A DNA stretch of 64,000 bases from Telmatactis stephensoni (Eukaryota > Cnidaria > Anthozoa > Actiniaria > Isophelliidae): the NCBI GenBank assembly GCA_029948255.1, contig JALIZF010001769.1:611001-675000 (forward strand), read 5' to 3'. The notes under the pieces are model-generated. The model searched no databases. It had not been told where the DNA came from and saw only the letters and a list, made by a program, of their open reading frames with translations. Below are positions 9,885 through 21,090 of the stretch, piece after piece; position 1 is the stretch's first letter; every line of letters begins with the position of its first letter. Both the position numbers and the translations under genes were made by a program.

Positions 9885-11482
9885 AAACCACGATCACGGG
9901 CCAAATTATAAAGAAAGAACTCATAGTCGTCACGAGCACGGGCCAAATTGAAAACATAAAGAAACAGAACTAAACAACCGCCACGATCACGCCGGGCAAA
10001 ATTGAAGAAACATAAAGAAACAAAGCTAACAATTACCGCCACACAATCACGGGCCAAATTGAAAAACACAATCGCCACGATCACGGGTTAAATTGTAAAT
10101 ACGCAAAGACTCGCATTCGCCACGATCACGGGCTTCAAAAAGGATTTTCGACCGATAACATGACATCTACATTAAACTTCCTGTAACCGTTCGAGACTTC
10201 TCAGCTGATTTTCCAGATCCAATAACTGATTTGGATCCTAAAAAGAGCATTGATAACAATGAATAACCCACAGGCACTACTACAATCATTGCCTCGACCA
10301 CGGGCCAACATCTCAGTAAAGAAAACTACAATCATTGCCTTGCAATTGATCACGGGCCAACATTTCAATACAAGAAAACTGCAAACATAATTGCCCCCAT
10401 CACGGGCCAGCATTTCAGTAAAGAAATCTACAATCATTGCCACGATCACGGGCCAACATTTCAGTACAAGAAAACTATAATCATTGCGTCGATCACGGAC
10501 CAACATTTCAGTACAAGAAAACTACAATCATTGCCACGATCACGGCCAGCATTTCAGTAAAGAAATCTACAATCATTGCCACGATCCCGGGCCAACATTT
10601 CCGTACACGAAAACTACAATCATTGCCACGATCACGGGCCAGCATTTCAGTAAAGAAATCTACAATCATTGCCACGATCACGGGCCAACATTTCAGTACA
10701 AGAAAACTATAATCATTGCGTCGATCACGGACCAACATTTCAGTACAAGAAAACTACAATCATTGCCACGATCACGGCCAGCATTTCAGTAAAGAAATCT
10801 ACAATCATTGCCACGATCACGGGCCAACATTTCCGTACACGAAAACTACAATCATTGCCACGATCACGGGCCAGCATTTCAGAACAAGAAAACTACAATC
10901 ATTGCCACGATCACGGGCCAACATTTCAGTACAAGAAAACTACAATCACTGCCACGATCACGGGCTAGCATTTCAGTAAAGAAATCTACAATCATTGCCA
11001 CGATCACGGGCCAGCATTTCAGAACAAGAAAACTACAATCATTGCCACGATCACGGGCCAACATTTCAGTACAATAAAACTACAATCATTGCCACGATCA
11101 CGGGCTAGCATTTCAGTAAAGAAATCTACAATCATTGCCACGATCACGGGCCAGCATTTCAGAACAAGAAAACTACAATCATTGCCACGATCACGGGCCA
11201 ACATTTCAGTACAAGAAAACTACAATCATTGCCACGATCACGGGCTAGCATTTCAGTAAAGAAATCTACAATCATTGCCACGATCACGGGCCAGCATTTC
11301 AGTACAAGAAAACTAAAATCATTGCCACGATCACGGGCCAACATTTCAGTACAATAAAACTACAATCATTGCCACGATCACGGGCCAGCATTTCAGAAAC
11401 GAAATCTACACTCATTGCCACGATCACGGGCCAACATTTCAGTACAAGAAATCTACAATCATTGCCACGATCACGGGCCATT
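9885..11482. repeat. 46/47-bp satellite array (CACGATCACGGGCCA...) with higher-order periods
   Basis: Monomers begin GCCACGATCACGGGCCA and end CTACAATCATT. Two variants alternate: GTACAAGAAAACT (47 bp) and GTAAAGAAATCT (46 bp). Left of about 10,270 copies are diverged; from there to 11,482 they are well preserved. Between 10,437 and 10,900 the pattern repeats about every 232 bp (five monomers); from about 10,880 it repeats about every 140 bp (three monomers). Several frames stay open by chance across it, producing spurious ORFs on both strands. Confidence 0.9.
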
Positions 11483-11616
11483 CAACGAAATTCAACGACT
11501 GAGAACATGCACATTCAATCAAAGCGAAGTTAGCTCCATAAAATGGAACAAATTCTCTTACTTCTGCACTACAGCCTCTGTTGACGGCAGAGCTGATTCA
11601 TCAGTAAGAAGGACAG

Positions 11617-11832
11617 CTACAGCATCAGCTTGAGTAACTTGAAGGACGGACTTGATCGCAATGAAAGTTTAAGCCGGGTTGATTTCCAAAGATTCGCTTG
11701 ATGATCATCATTTACTACAGGATTCGCTGGTAGGTTCGCTGATGGATTAACTGGTAGATTTGCTGGAGGATCGGCATTTACAACAGCTCTTACGCCAGCA
11801 GGATTCATAACAAGGGCTTGATCGTCCGCCAT
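11617..11832 (-). pseudogene. Gag-like ORF1 start of the Ngaro-like element
   Basis: It starts at a true ATG (11,830-11,832) just inside repeat A1, encoding MADDQALVMNPAGVRAVVN and then Pro/Asn-rich short repeats (NLPVNPSANLPANPV). The frame ends after 71 codons and the satellite array follows, so the rest of ORF1 has been lost or replaced. Its position, first ORF after A1, is where gag is expected. Confidence 0.45.
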
Positions 11833-11874
11833 GAATAGTTCAGCCGGGGTGCAGGATAATAAGAACTAAAGAGG

Positions 11875-12061
11875 GATCTCTATTCGGGCCCCGACTCTGA
11901 TTTCTTGACCAAGTAATGCTTGCAAAGGCGTCCTTTTAATTTATATAAACTGGAAACCAATCAGAACTGCCTATTTTTACCGCCACGGGACATTCCTTCG
12001 TGAAAGGGGTCATAAACAACATTCCCTCAACAGAATATACATATTCAATGACTTTGCATAG
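11875..12061 (-). repeat. Split direct repeat A1
   Basis: 187-bp direct repeat of 6,322-6,508. Its outer edge abuts the right half of the interrupted MITE. Confidence 0.75.
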
Positions 12062-12100
12062 TTTGACTAATCTTTCACGGTCAAATGAAAATCACTCTAG

Positions 12101-13013
12101 CATCTTACGTTCCATTCACTTACCACTATGCTATCCGGTAATTAAATCGTTGACCATGACGGAATTTTAAGAAGCTTTATCTCAACACAGCTATTGTTCG
12201 ACGGTTAATTTGATGTACATATAAATACTCGATATAACTTAAATCCGATGATTTGAGTTCTTATTTCCAGAATTTTTGCATTGAAACAATAAAAATAGGG
12301 TTTGGTTAGTTTTTAAACCACTTCAAACGCACGGGCTCGGCGGTTTGCATTGAAATTCAATACAAACCCTCGCCCTAGCGTTTGAACCTTTATATAAAAC
12401 CCTTGAATATATAATCATCGTAAATTTAGTGATATAAAGTCTTATGAATAACAAAGAAAACAGACTCAATCATATAATAAGTGTTCTAATTCAATGCCGT
12501 AATTTTGGACCACTCCGCGCGCCATATCATTGAGCAAAGCTAATTCCACTGATGCCCTATTAGGGGTTTTGGGATCCAGGATATTTGAGGAAAAACTTAT
12601 AGGGATATGGGATACTGAGGAGAAAGGTTATGGGGAAACGGGATCTTAGAGCACAATTTTATGGATACGAGATATTTGAGTTTCTTAACAAAATTTAATT
12701 GATAAAGTCAGAAACTCCAATTGGCATCCGTTCTAAGTTAGTTTACTATAAAAAAATTTTCGAACGGCTTGCGCTTCGCGCTCGCAATCCTGCCTATTTT
12801 CAACTTACCAAATCGGTATTCCGTTGTCTGTACTCTTATTGACAGTGAATCTGACATCTCAAAGTGTTGAAAACTTTGCAATGAAACCACTCTCTGCGCT
12901 TGTGTTGACACTTGGGTACCAATGGGGAGTTTGCAGATGTCTCGTGAATTCTTACAGTGCTGCGCTTCGAACCATTGCCACTACCACAAAGTTCTTGATT
13001 CGTTTTTGACATC
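12101..13013. other. Non-coding; fragment shared with 1.1-1.2 kb
   Basis: No gene. About 12,385-12,480 repeats the TATA-like leader also seen near 1,110-1,200. About 12,555-12,670 has imperfect GGGATA/GGGATC-containing short repeats. Confidence 0.4.
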
Positions 13014-13159
13014 TTTTTGACAACTATGAATACCGCTAACCAATTAGATATTGGCGCTTCACTTTGATGTCTCGATTGGCGGAGTTTGTACATCATATCG
13101 AGACATCAAAGTGAAGCGCCGATATCTAATTGGTTAGCGGTATTCAAAGTTGTCAAAAA
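13014..13159. repeat. Strong hairpin: 62-bp arms, ~20-nt loop
   Basis: The left arm 13,014-13,076 (containing TACCGCTAACCAATTAGATA) is mirrored by 13,097-13,159 with only a few mismatches. Fold-back MITE or IR remnant; no ORF. Confidence 0.75.
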
Positions 13160-14588
13160 CATCGCACAGAATCCTATTGTCTTTCGGGACATCTGTTGTT
13201 ACGGCGGGCTGAGAGACTTTTGTAAATTTGCATAAATTATGATGAGATCGTTTCTGAGTCTACTTTAAGAGTTTTATCAACCAAAACTCACCAGAAACAT
13301 TAAAAACTTGGCTTAGGATTGAAATTGACTGACAAAAAGATTATTTTAGACAAAGAACTCTGTTAATGGTAAATGGTACGCCAGTCAGAACTACAGTAAA
13401 GATTTTACCAAATCTAGTCGAAAGTCATAATCTTCTCCATAAAGTGTTTCTGTTAATTTACTTTTGAATATGATTACCATTTCTGTTCTGTTACACGAAT
13501 AAGTATTTTATTTGAGTATCGATCAAACTAGCGAGCGTCCATAGTTACGAAGTAAACAAAGCAACTGTTTTTGATAAGAATCAGGCTTTCAAACTGTCTT
13601 CTGATCAATAATTCTCTCTCTCCGCTTACTATCCATATATTCTTTATTGTTTTTTAAACTCTGATTTAATGCTAAAGATCAATCTAATATTAAAGATTAA
13701 TAACTAGCTGTTTCTAATAGAAAGTGAAGTGCTGCGAGCTGTCTTTGCAAATTAATGAGGCTAGTATATGTGATTGTGTCTGGAGTTTGGTAAATTTTGA
13801 TCTGAAGATGTGAGGAACGTACACTGTGAGATATAATCGCCATATTTATTCCTTCATAGCATTACTTAGGCCTAGGTCAAACATCTAATCTCACATGTGC
13901 AAAATTCAATGCAAATGAGATGCTAATGAGCAGAAACAAAAGATTGTAGTTGTACTTGATATTTATTTGCAACCGCGTCCCTCCCCCCCGCTACACACAC
14001 ACACACACACAAACAAAACAAAACAAAACAAAACAAAACACAGCACAACAACAAGAAATAAATTTCTTTAACGAGTAAATTTATCTAATAGTGGAAGTAT
14101 AAAGGTCTAAACCATAAATGCAATAAAATATAACGACAACAGGAAATAATATGCTTGTACATTTTAAGCTTAAACGAAAAAGCCTAAATAATGAGAAACA
14201 GTAGTAACTAAAATCATACATGCGTAGCACTATTTGTCAATTATAATAAAAGGTAATAGTAATATTACATCAGTCGGTTTATTTGCCTCAATGGGCGATT
14301 GCTTTGGTTGGTTTGCCTCGATACTCTCTGACAATGAACGATTGTTTTGATTTGTTTTGTTTGCCTCAATGGACAATTGATTCGGTTTGTTTGCCACAAT
14401 GGGCAGTGGTTTTGGTCGGTTTGGCTGAATGGCATGGACGATAGTCGATTGGTTTAGATCAGATCAGTTCTCATCTCAAAAGTTGTAAAATTTCAATCAA
14501 ATTAAACAGAGTCTAGCTAGAACGAGCGCGAGCAACGCAACGCTCCAGTACCGTTGTCTGAGCTCTTTTTGACAATAATTTTCAATCA
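13160..14588. other. Non-coding, with short tandem repeats
   Basis: No gene seen. About 14,270-14,450 contains imperfect ~50-bp repeats around GGTTTGTTTGCCTCAATGG. A second copy of the CAGCTCGCAG segment lies inverted at about 13,698-13,741. Confidence 0.4.
13990..14045. repeat. (CA)n-(CAAAA)n microsatellite
   Basis: An ACACACAC run passes into AAACAAAACAAAAC repeats. Confidence 0.9.
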
Positions 14589-14837
14589 ATAGACGACTTT
14601 CAAAAATGGTGGCCTAGTACATGAAAATGAGGCAACAAATGCCTTGTTACCAGAAAATAAGCGTGGTGACACTTCTATTGATATCAGAGACGACGTGTTC
14701 CTCTCCCTTTTGAAATAACTATTTTCTATGCATTTTACAGAATGTACTTAGACTTATTTGATGCCATGATGATTTTCGAGGCCTTTCTGGCCTCGTTCTC
14801 GTGAACAATGAGCCCGCCATTTTTGAAAGTCGTCTAT
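14589..14837. mobile_element. ~250-bp MITE with ATAGACGACTTTCAAAAATG ends
   Basis: The end ATAGACGACTTTCAAAAATG at 14,589 is mirrored exactly in the segment ending GAAAGTCGTCTAT at 14,837. The interior is non-coding. A TA-type target is possible but not resolved. Confidence 0.65.
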
Positions 14838-15640
14838 CAGATTGCGATTTTTTTAAGTATGCATTGCAAATATATATCTTTTAATTCTAACTGGCCCATA
14901 ATGCACAAAAACAAACAAAGAAACTTTGGTCTTTGTGGAGTTTCTATTCGCACCTTGTTTCAGCGAGAGCATCTCAAATCAACAAGAATCTTTTGCCTGA
15001 ACGCTTCGCTTTTACTCCCTTTGTTACAATGCATATGCGATAATGATCTTCATGCTAAGCTAACTATCACGAAATGTAGTTATATCTATACAGTATAATC
15101 AAATATATCGACATTATAAAAGAGAGAGTTACTCAAATAGATAGTTATTCCTTTTAGAACTAGACGTGTGTACAAGAGCATGTATACAATTTGTCTGCGC
15201 ATGTCTGTGTTTTGGGCTTGACATTCATTTGCATCTCGAATGCAAGCCAATTTATATCCATATAAATTAAGTTAATGATTCAACCTTAAGCTCCGCAATG
15301 CTCAACAATGCAAATGTAACAAGCTATCATTGCGGTGCATTGTTTAGAATGACTAGGGTTCAAAGGTCACTTTACTACCAGTTGTTCATGTGCTTATATT
15401 TACAAACCAATCACAGTACAGCATGCCGATGCTGTCAAGGTGTTTACTATATTTGTGATTAGCTCATGTTTCAGTCAGATGCAAGTTTACACTGCAAGCT
15501 ATAACTTTGTAATTTCCCTCCCACCCATCCCTTTTGTTATTGACAGTATTGTTACATTGTAATTAAAGTTTGGAACGATTCTATGTAATCCAAATGTAAG
15601 TTATGAGAATAGGAAAGATTTGCAGAAATTGAGTATACTT
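14838..15640. other. Non-coding; distal left arm of an interrupted inverted repeat
   Basis: About 15,150-15,245 (GCATGTATACAATTTGTCTG...) is the reverse complement of about 17,705-17,790. It looks like the outer part of the inverted-repeat element at 16,425-17,702, separated by a later insertion. No gene. Confidence 0.5.
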
Positions 15641-16325
15641 TGTAAACCTTATAACCCCAAAGGTTCGCATTTTAGCAGTGGTTGGGGGTACATGCACGGT
15701 CCCTTTTTCCACAAAGTGGTTTTAGGGTTTACGTGTCCGGTTATGATGCTTTGCTAGGTTAAGTCATCATCATTGTAATCATCCAGAGTTGAGATTATTT
15801 GGATAAATAAATCATGGGTTAGGGATAAGTGCTCCCATACTGGTCGCTCTTTGCCCCATAGACTTTTTATGGCTGCTACAATTACTGGTGATAGGTACCC
15901 TTCCGTCTACGTTGCCATGGAGTCTATTGGGTAATTAAGGGGATTATTACCCCTTTGAGGGGATGAGGCGGCCTCCGGGAGTGTTGTGTATCTCCCTGGA
16001 GAGTGAGCGTGTGGTGCACCTCCTGCCAAGCCAGTGGCCTAGGGGATTATCACTCCTAGAGAGAAGATTATCACCTCTCTTTGCCACCTCCTTTGGAGCA
16101 TCCCTGGGCGGCCTCGGGGAGTGTTGTGTATCTCCCCTGAGAGTGAGTGTGTGGTGCACCTCCTGCCAAGCCAGTGGTCTAGGGAATGATCAACCCTAGA
16201 GAGAGGATTATCACCTCTCTTTGCCTCACCAGTATGCCTGTGTGAATGCATGCACAGATGGAGCACATATCCCTATACCCCTTTACCCCACAAATGTTGT
16301 CAATCAATCAATCAATCAATCAATT
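15640..16325 (+). mobile_element. Retroposon-like 3' tail ending in (CAAT)n
   Basis: A GC-richer island ends in TCAATCAATCAATCAATCAA followed by TTAGCTTTATTTACCC. Inside, a ~145-bp segment containing GTGTGGTGCACCTCCTGCCA is tandemly duplicated (about 15,968-16,075 and 16,113-16,220). A short-repeat tail without inverted ends suggests the 3' part of a non-LTR element or SINE; no RT ORF is present. It interrupts the left arm of an inverted-repeat element. Confidence 0.45.
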
Positions 16326-16424
16326 AGCTTTATTTACCCACGGTGGACGACTCAGACGAACTGATTTTCAGGCGTGCCGTGTCATGGCTATTTTGGTATG
16401 AGGGCTTAAAGGTTGGAAGAATTA

Positions 16425-17702
16425 AAGAAATTTTATGTTGACATGGAACATTTGGCTGGTTATCTCGTTCTTCAAAATTATGCTCAACTACCGAAATACT
16501 AAGACAACTGAAACATGAGCAGTCTACCTACCGCTAGTGCGTTGTGGATAATTATCCAAACTGAAGGCACTCCAGATGGGAAAATATCGCGCGTCAAAGT
16601 CAGTAGAAAGTTGTGAGAAGAACCAGAACTCCGCACTTTCGAGTAATATTGTGGGCGCAAAATTTATATGTAAGGTACGTTAAGCAGTGGAAGCCATTAA
16701 CAACAAGTTACTGTGTAGATTAGACCCGATAAGGGTATTTTAGACTCCATCGATCTTTTAATAATTAGCCATGTTTACTGGAATGTCGTACTTTTTCGCT
16801 CAAAATTCTTTCAATTCACTTTCAAAATTTTACATTTTAGACTGCGCCCCCCAGAAAATTTATTTAGTAATTCGCTTTTTCCACGTTTCTTTCTTGCAAA
16901 ACTGAGCTTTTTTAGTCCAAACTCGTGGTCCCTACATGTGATCCAAAGCATTTTTGTGAACGTGTTTCCAAGCACGTTGTTTGCATGCAAATTTCAGCGA
17001 TGAATTTATTGCTCTTTTATAAAGTATAAATCGCTGCTTCATACGGCACAAACTGTATGCCTCACCATGTATAAAAATAGGTCATTAACTTCTAGATAAG
17101 TGTTGCAGATTATAAAATATAGGCTACCGAATTTAGTCAATTTTAACAAGGCTTGAATCCGGCTGTACTGAAGCATTGCTTGAAATCACATGGAGGGACC
17201 AGGAGTTTCCAGCAAGAAAGCTCTGGTTTACAAGAACGAAGCATGGAAAAAGCGTATTATTAAATAACTTTGCTGGGGGGCGCTGTCAAAGATGTAAAAT
17301 TTTCAGAATGGATTGCAAGAATTTTGCGCGAAAAAGTACGAGATTCCAGTAAACATGGCTAATTATTCAACAATCAATGAAGTCCAGAGTACTCTTATTG
17401 GATCCAATTCCAACAGTACCATGTTGGTATTGGTAATAACATCCATTACTAAATTTACCTTATACATCAATTCAACGCCAACATTATAACTCGAAAGTGC
17501 GAAGTTCTGGCCCTTCTCACAACTTTCTACTGACTTTGACGCGTGATATTTTCCCATCTGGGATGCCTTCGATCTGGATAGTCATCCACAGCGCACTAGC
17601 GGTAGGTACACTGCTCATGTTTTAGTTGTCTTAGTATTTCGGTAGTTGAACATAATTTTGAAGAACGAGATAGCCAGCCAAATATTCCGTGTCAACATAA
17701 AA
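16425..17702. mobile_element. 1.28-kb inverted-repeat (foldback) element, arms ~450 bp
   Basis: Left-arm landmarks (AAATTTTATGTTGACA, ACTACCGAAATACTAAGACA, AATAATTAGCCATGTTTACT) recur reversed at 17,346-17,702, symmetric about 17,064. Arms reach about 16,885 and about 17,255 with scattered differences. The unique centre (16,890-17,250) has no ORF. The symmetry resumes outside at 15,150-15,245 versus 17,705-17,790. Confidence 0.75.
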
Positions 17703-19399
17703 TTTCTTGCAGTCGATATGCAAATGAATTTCAAGCCCAAAACACAGACATGCGCAGACAAATTGTATACATGCTGTGTACAAGTCCTTAAAGTATAATA
17801 AAGCAAAGACTACAGCGAAGGAACTGTCTCGTCTTAGAGTTAAAGGTTCCGGCATCGGAACACAAGAATTGCAAAACCAGCTTAGCTATAACTTTCTTCA
17901 AAACCATGGATTAAAACTTAATAAAACCAAAACCAACTTTTATTAAAGCTTAAATTGAAATTATTGAGTTCATCTAATTGTTTGTTTATACACGTCGCAT
18001 AATCTCCCACGAGGAAAAGATCAGCAGGGAATTTATTATCAAAGACTATTACCATGGCAACCATGATGTCACTCCGAGTTGTTCAAATTCTGGAAAGCTC
18101 TTTTACCGAAAATTTTGATAGAAAAAGAAAAGCAAAAGAGCAATCACAATGATGTACAATTTGATGACTTTTTAAATTTCTTTATCTGTCCAATTTTGTC
18201 AAATTTATTGTTAAATGACTACTAACTCCTAAACGTCAATAACAGCTGAGATGTCAACACATAACATGAAATCTTTGACGTGTGACTCAAATTGATATCG
18301 AGATGGTAAACACTAACACATCAACATTTATCTTGATTGATACTGTGATTTGTATATAATTGTACTTAATCGTGTGTTGTTATTAATGAAGGTTAACATG
18401 TTGATCTCAGTAGAAAGGGTTTGATATCAACTAAAAAACACTTGATGTTCACAATTTCTAGTCATATCACTGATTTTGTTTAACTTTGTAAGACGTCATA
18501 AGTCCCGTCGAGAAGGGATGTTTTTAGACCATATAAAATGCACAGCAGTAAATCAGCTTAAATAACGTCAACAGAATACCTATCTCTGTTGGTGTGTACT
18601 ATGTTATTATCTTTCGGGGATGGAAATGGAGTACTTGATAAAGCTAAGGTTTTTTTAAGAGGGGGAGAGTTGTTCCGGAGTTGGAAACACTTAACGTAGC
18701 TTAATATGTTAAAAGGACGCCATTTACAAAAAGGTGATGTAAAAGATGTACCTTTTACTTTGAAAGGTATGTGAAAGGGGTACCAGGGACATAGCGAGGA
18801 AGGGGCGAGTGAAGTGACCCTTCTCCTCTCCCTCTCCCCCTAAAAATGCTTTACTCTTTAGCATTGTAAGCTTACACGTTGCTGTTTTTGACTAAGATAA
18901 TTTTGATGTTCTGATATGTTTCCCGTTTGATGTAATTACTTACTGTTTTAAAACTCGCATTTTCATGTCGAAAGTTTCATTCATTAGTCGCCCCTATGGG
19001 TCATTATTACTATGGATATCGTGTGGAACACTAAAGCCACCTAAACGTGACACCAGACTAAGCATTTTGGGCTTCACGGGACTACCACATATATAGACCA
19101 TACATTCCTAATATAGCTCTGACCGCGTTGAAGCTATTCGCAGAAGCTAAATCTATTCTTTTATTCAAAGAAACTGGCACTGAAAAATAGAAATACAGAT
19201 TTCATAAACTATATAGCTCTGGAGCACTGGAGAATTGTATCCTGGCTGAGGACCAAGAAGTAATACCATCGTGGTTGCTCACTTATGGCCACACCCGATT
19301 TAGCGCCACATGGATCTGAGAGCAAAGTTAATGAATATCGCCGCATTTAATCGCATTGAGCGAAGCTCTATCAGATCTGTACTATTATCTTAAATAACG
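17703..19399. other. Non-coding DNA, nothing recognised beyond 17.8 kb
   Basis: Apart from the outer inverted-repeat arm to about 17,790, I see no gene, repeat or RNA signature in this AT-rich stretch. Confidence 0.4.
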
Positions 19400-20654
19400 A
19401 AAACAACAAATACGTTACAACTTAGTCTTGAACGTAGTAGCGACAGCTGATAGTCAGCAAATAGAAACATCACCAATTTCTTCTTATGACCTCAAGGAGA
19501 GCCTTGCGCGCGCGATGGCCAAGTTACTAAAAATAGCCTTAGTCGCAACGAACATCGCACAGACATCAATACTGAGTTTTCCTCTCTTAGTATTATGGTC
19601 TCTTGACTAAGTTTTGTTGATGAGAAAGGGCTATTTGATATACAAAGCCGAATGATGCAGTTTGTTGTTATTCATATTGGAATATAAATTGTGATGCTTC
19701 AGGTAGAATTGTGTTTAATTTCTCATATTCTAGTCACATGAAAGCACGAAAACATTTTATTTATGTTTCGTCTCTGATTCAGATTCACCAACGTCGTCGT
19801 TGCGTCTCCCTCTAATAATATGTTTGTATTGTATTGTGAAAAAGTAAGACCAAGTATTGCAGACTGATTCTTTTTGAGGTGAAAAACTTTATTAATTCTA
19901 CATTGAAATGTTTTGTAACATAAAATAATACTAAGGAGCACGAGTACCCTGGTCACCAGGAGTTTTTGTTCGTTTTCTTTAGTGAGTCTGGCACCGCAAA
20001 CGAACCTCGGAACGAAACAACAAACCCCTGGAACCCAGGGTAGACTATTATTGTTATCGGTAATCATAAAATTACTACAAAATTGAATTCCGAAGAAGCT
20101 AAGTGTACAATAAAAATTAATAAATTCTATTTTAACACTTTAGACCTTTGTTAACTAATATATCTCAATTTATACGCTTTAATGAATCAAAAGCCACAAA
20201 TTGGACATTTAACAAATTCTAAGTTTTAAGTGAAAACAAAAGCATGTTTTTATATTTCCCGTGTTTGGCGTCATCAAAACTTCAAAACGTTTTAATGGAA
20301 ATGATATTCTAAAGAATAACCTTTTAAGTTGTGGTTACGATCGAAGGTCTGAAGTATTAAGAGGAGATTTTTTTCCCATGACGAGCAATAATAGCGAAAA
20401 GCACCAAAAACTAGACTTAATTCGTGCGAGTTTTAATCCAAATTTTCGTCCTGGATTAATACTCAAATCCTTTTTCTACCGGTTAAAAACTGAGATAAAA
20501 ACCATGCAAGATAAAATACCAGTCGAAAACGAACTTTTGAATTGTACAAATACTTTTTCTTTAAGTTGTTTGGGATTAAGCTTTTTCAAATAAAGCTGAA
20601 TAAAGCTAAAGAAACCATATAGCAAATGAGCAAATACCAAAAGCAAAAGCCTAA
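19400..20654. repeat. Segmental duplication unit S, copy 1, left part
   Basis: This stretch parallels 43,190-44,465 and, from about 19,580 on, 60,535-61,650. Shared landmarks include CTGGTCACCAGGAGTTTTTG, GGTAGACTATTATTGTTATC and TTCTACCGGTTAAAAACTGA. It is interrupted at 20,655 by the palindromic element and resumes at 35,494. No gene is supported: a 60-79-codon frame (19,428-19,610, also in copy 2) lacks an ATG. Confidence 0.8.
20649..20654. repeat. Left 6-bp target-site duplication GCCTAA
   Basis: GCCTAA immediately precedes the first base of the palindromic element and is repeated right after its last base. The S copy at about 61,648 has a single GCCTAAATCCTC at the same place. Confidence 0.85.
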
Positions 20655-20692
20655 AGTAGTTAAGTAGGGATGAAATTAACCCCTTTTTTTTT

Positions 20693-21010
20693 TAGGCGGA
20701 TACAGGCGGATATCAATGAATTTAGGCGGATACATGCGGATATCAATGAATTTAGGCGGATACAGGCGGATATCAATGAATTTAGGCGGATACAGGCGGA
20801 TATAAATGAATTTAGGCGGATACAGGCGGATATCAATGAATTTAGGCGGATACAGGCTGATATCAATGAATTTAGGTGGATACAGACGGATTGAGACGGA
20901 TACAGGAGGATTGAGACGGATACAGGTGGATTGAGACGGATACAGGAGGATTGAGACGGATACAGGTGGATTGAGACAGATTCACGACGATGGAGACGGA
21001 TATTCAGGAG
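20693..21010. repeat. Left terminal compound minisatellite (30-bp then 20-bp units)
   Basis: About six copies of a 30-bp unit (TTTAGGCGGATACAGGCGGA + TATCAATGAA) are followed by about six 20-bp units (TTGAGACGGATACAGGAGGA). Both share the core GGATACAGG. It lies just inside the element's terminus, next to a poly-T run. Confidence 0.95.
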
Positions 21011-21090
21011 GATTCAAGGAATATAAGAACAGCTAAGAAACACCTGACAACGGAATACTGACAACTGAATATTCTACAAAGAAAGACATA

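Larger units (their letters stand above)
6181..12061 (-). mobile_element. Degenerate Ngaro/DIRS-type tyrosine-recombinase retrotransposon with split direct repeats
   Basis: Read on the minus strand the order is repeat A1 (11,875-12,061), a gag-like start (11,832), a satellite array, an RT N-terminal region (9,433-8,771), a zinc-ribbon stretch (about 8,526-8,471), a tyrosine-recombinase C-terminal piece (7,265-7,137), repeat B1 (6,561-6,509), repeat A2 (6,508-6,322) and repeat B2 (6,233-6,181). The A1-ORFs-B1-A2-B2 layout is the split-direct-repeat architecture known for Ngaro-group elements, and the recombinase explains the lack of a target duplication. Most of the RT/RNase H body is missing and reading frames are broken, so the copy is dead. 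A1 and A2 look identical over about 187 bp. Confidence 0.65.
6073..12100. mobile_element. Third AGAGTG-family MITE, split by a retrotransposon
   Basis: The left terminus (6,073-6,100, TTAGAGTGATTTCCATTTGA) is mirrored by 12,072-12,100. Between the two halves lies the Ngaro-like element at 6,181-12,061. Joining 6,073-6,180 with 12,062-12,100 gives about 147 bp, the size of the nested copy at 5,302-5,457. The MITE was therefore probably present first and the retroelement landed in it. Confidence 0.6.

Noticed and set aside
9885..11482. CRISPR-like regularly spaced repeat array
   Set aside because: Whole monomers repeat with no unique spacers, higher-order periods are present and the context is a eukaryotic retroelement; it is a satellite.
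10437..11633. Overlapping 60-100-codon ORFs on both strands (HCHDHGP-type repeats and the reverse)
   Set aside because: They arise because the satellite monomer happens to lack stops in several frames; no start context or conserved domain.
6322..12061. 187-bp direct repeats as ordinary LTRs
   Set aside because: They do not have TG...CA ends, a second B repeat pair brackets A2, and recombinase remnants lie inside; split direct repeats fit better.
8164..13741. Element bounded by inverted CAGCTCGCAGCACTTCACTT copies
   Set aside because: One copy lies inside the Ngaro-like element and the other outside it, so they are more likely two separate small repeats than the ends of one element.
19428..19610. 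60-codon frame shared with 43,144-43,383
   Set aside because: No ATG at the conserved start, mixed silent and replacement changes, missing from S copy 3; more likely chance than an exon.
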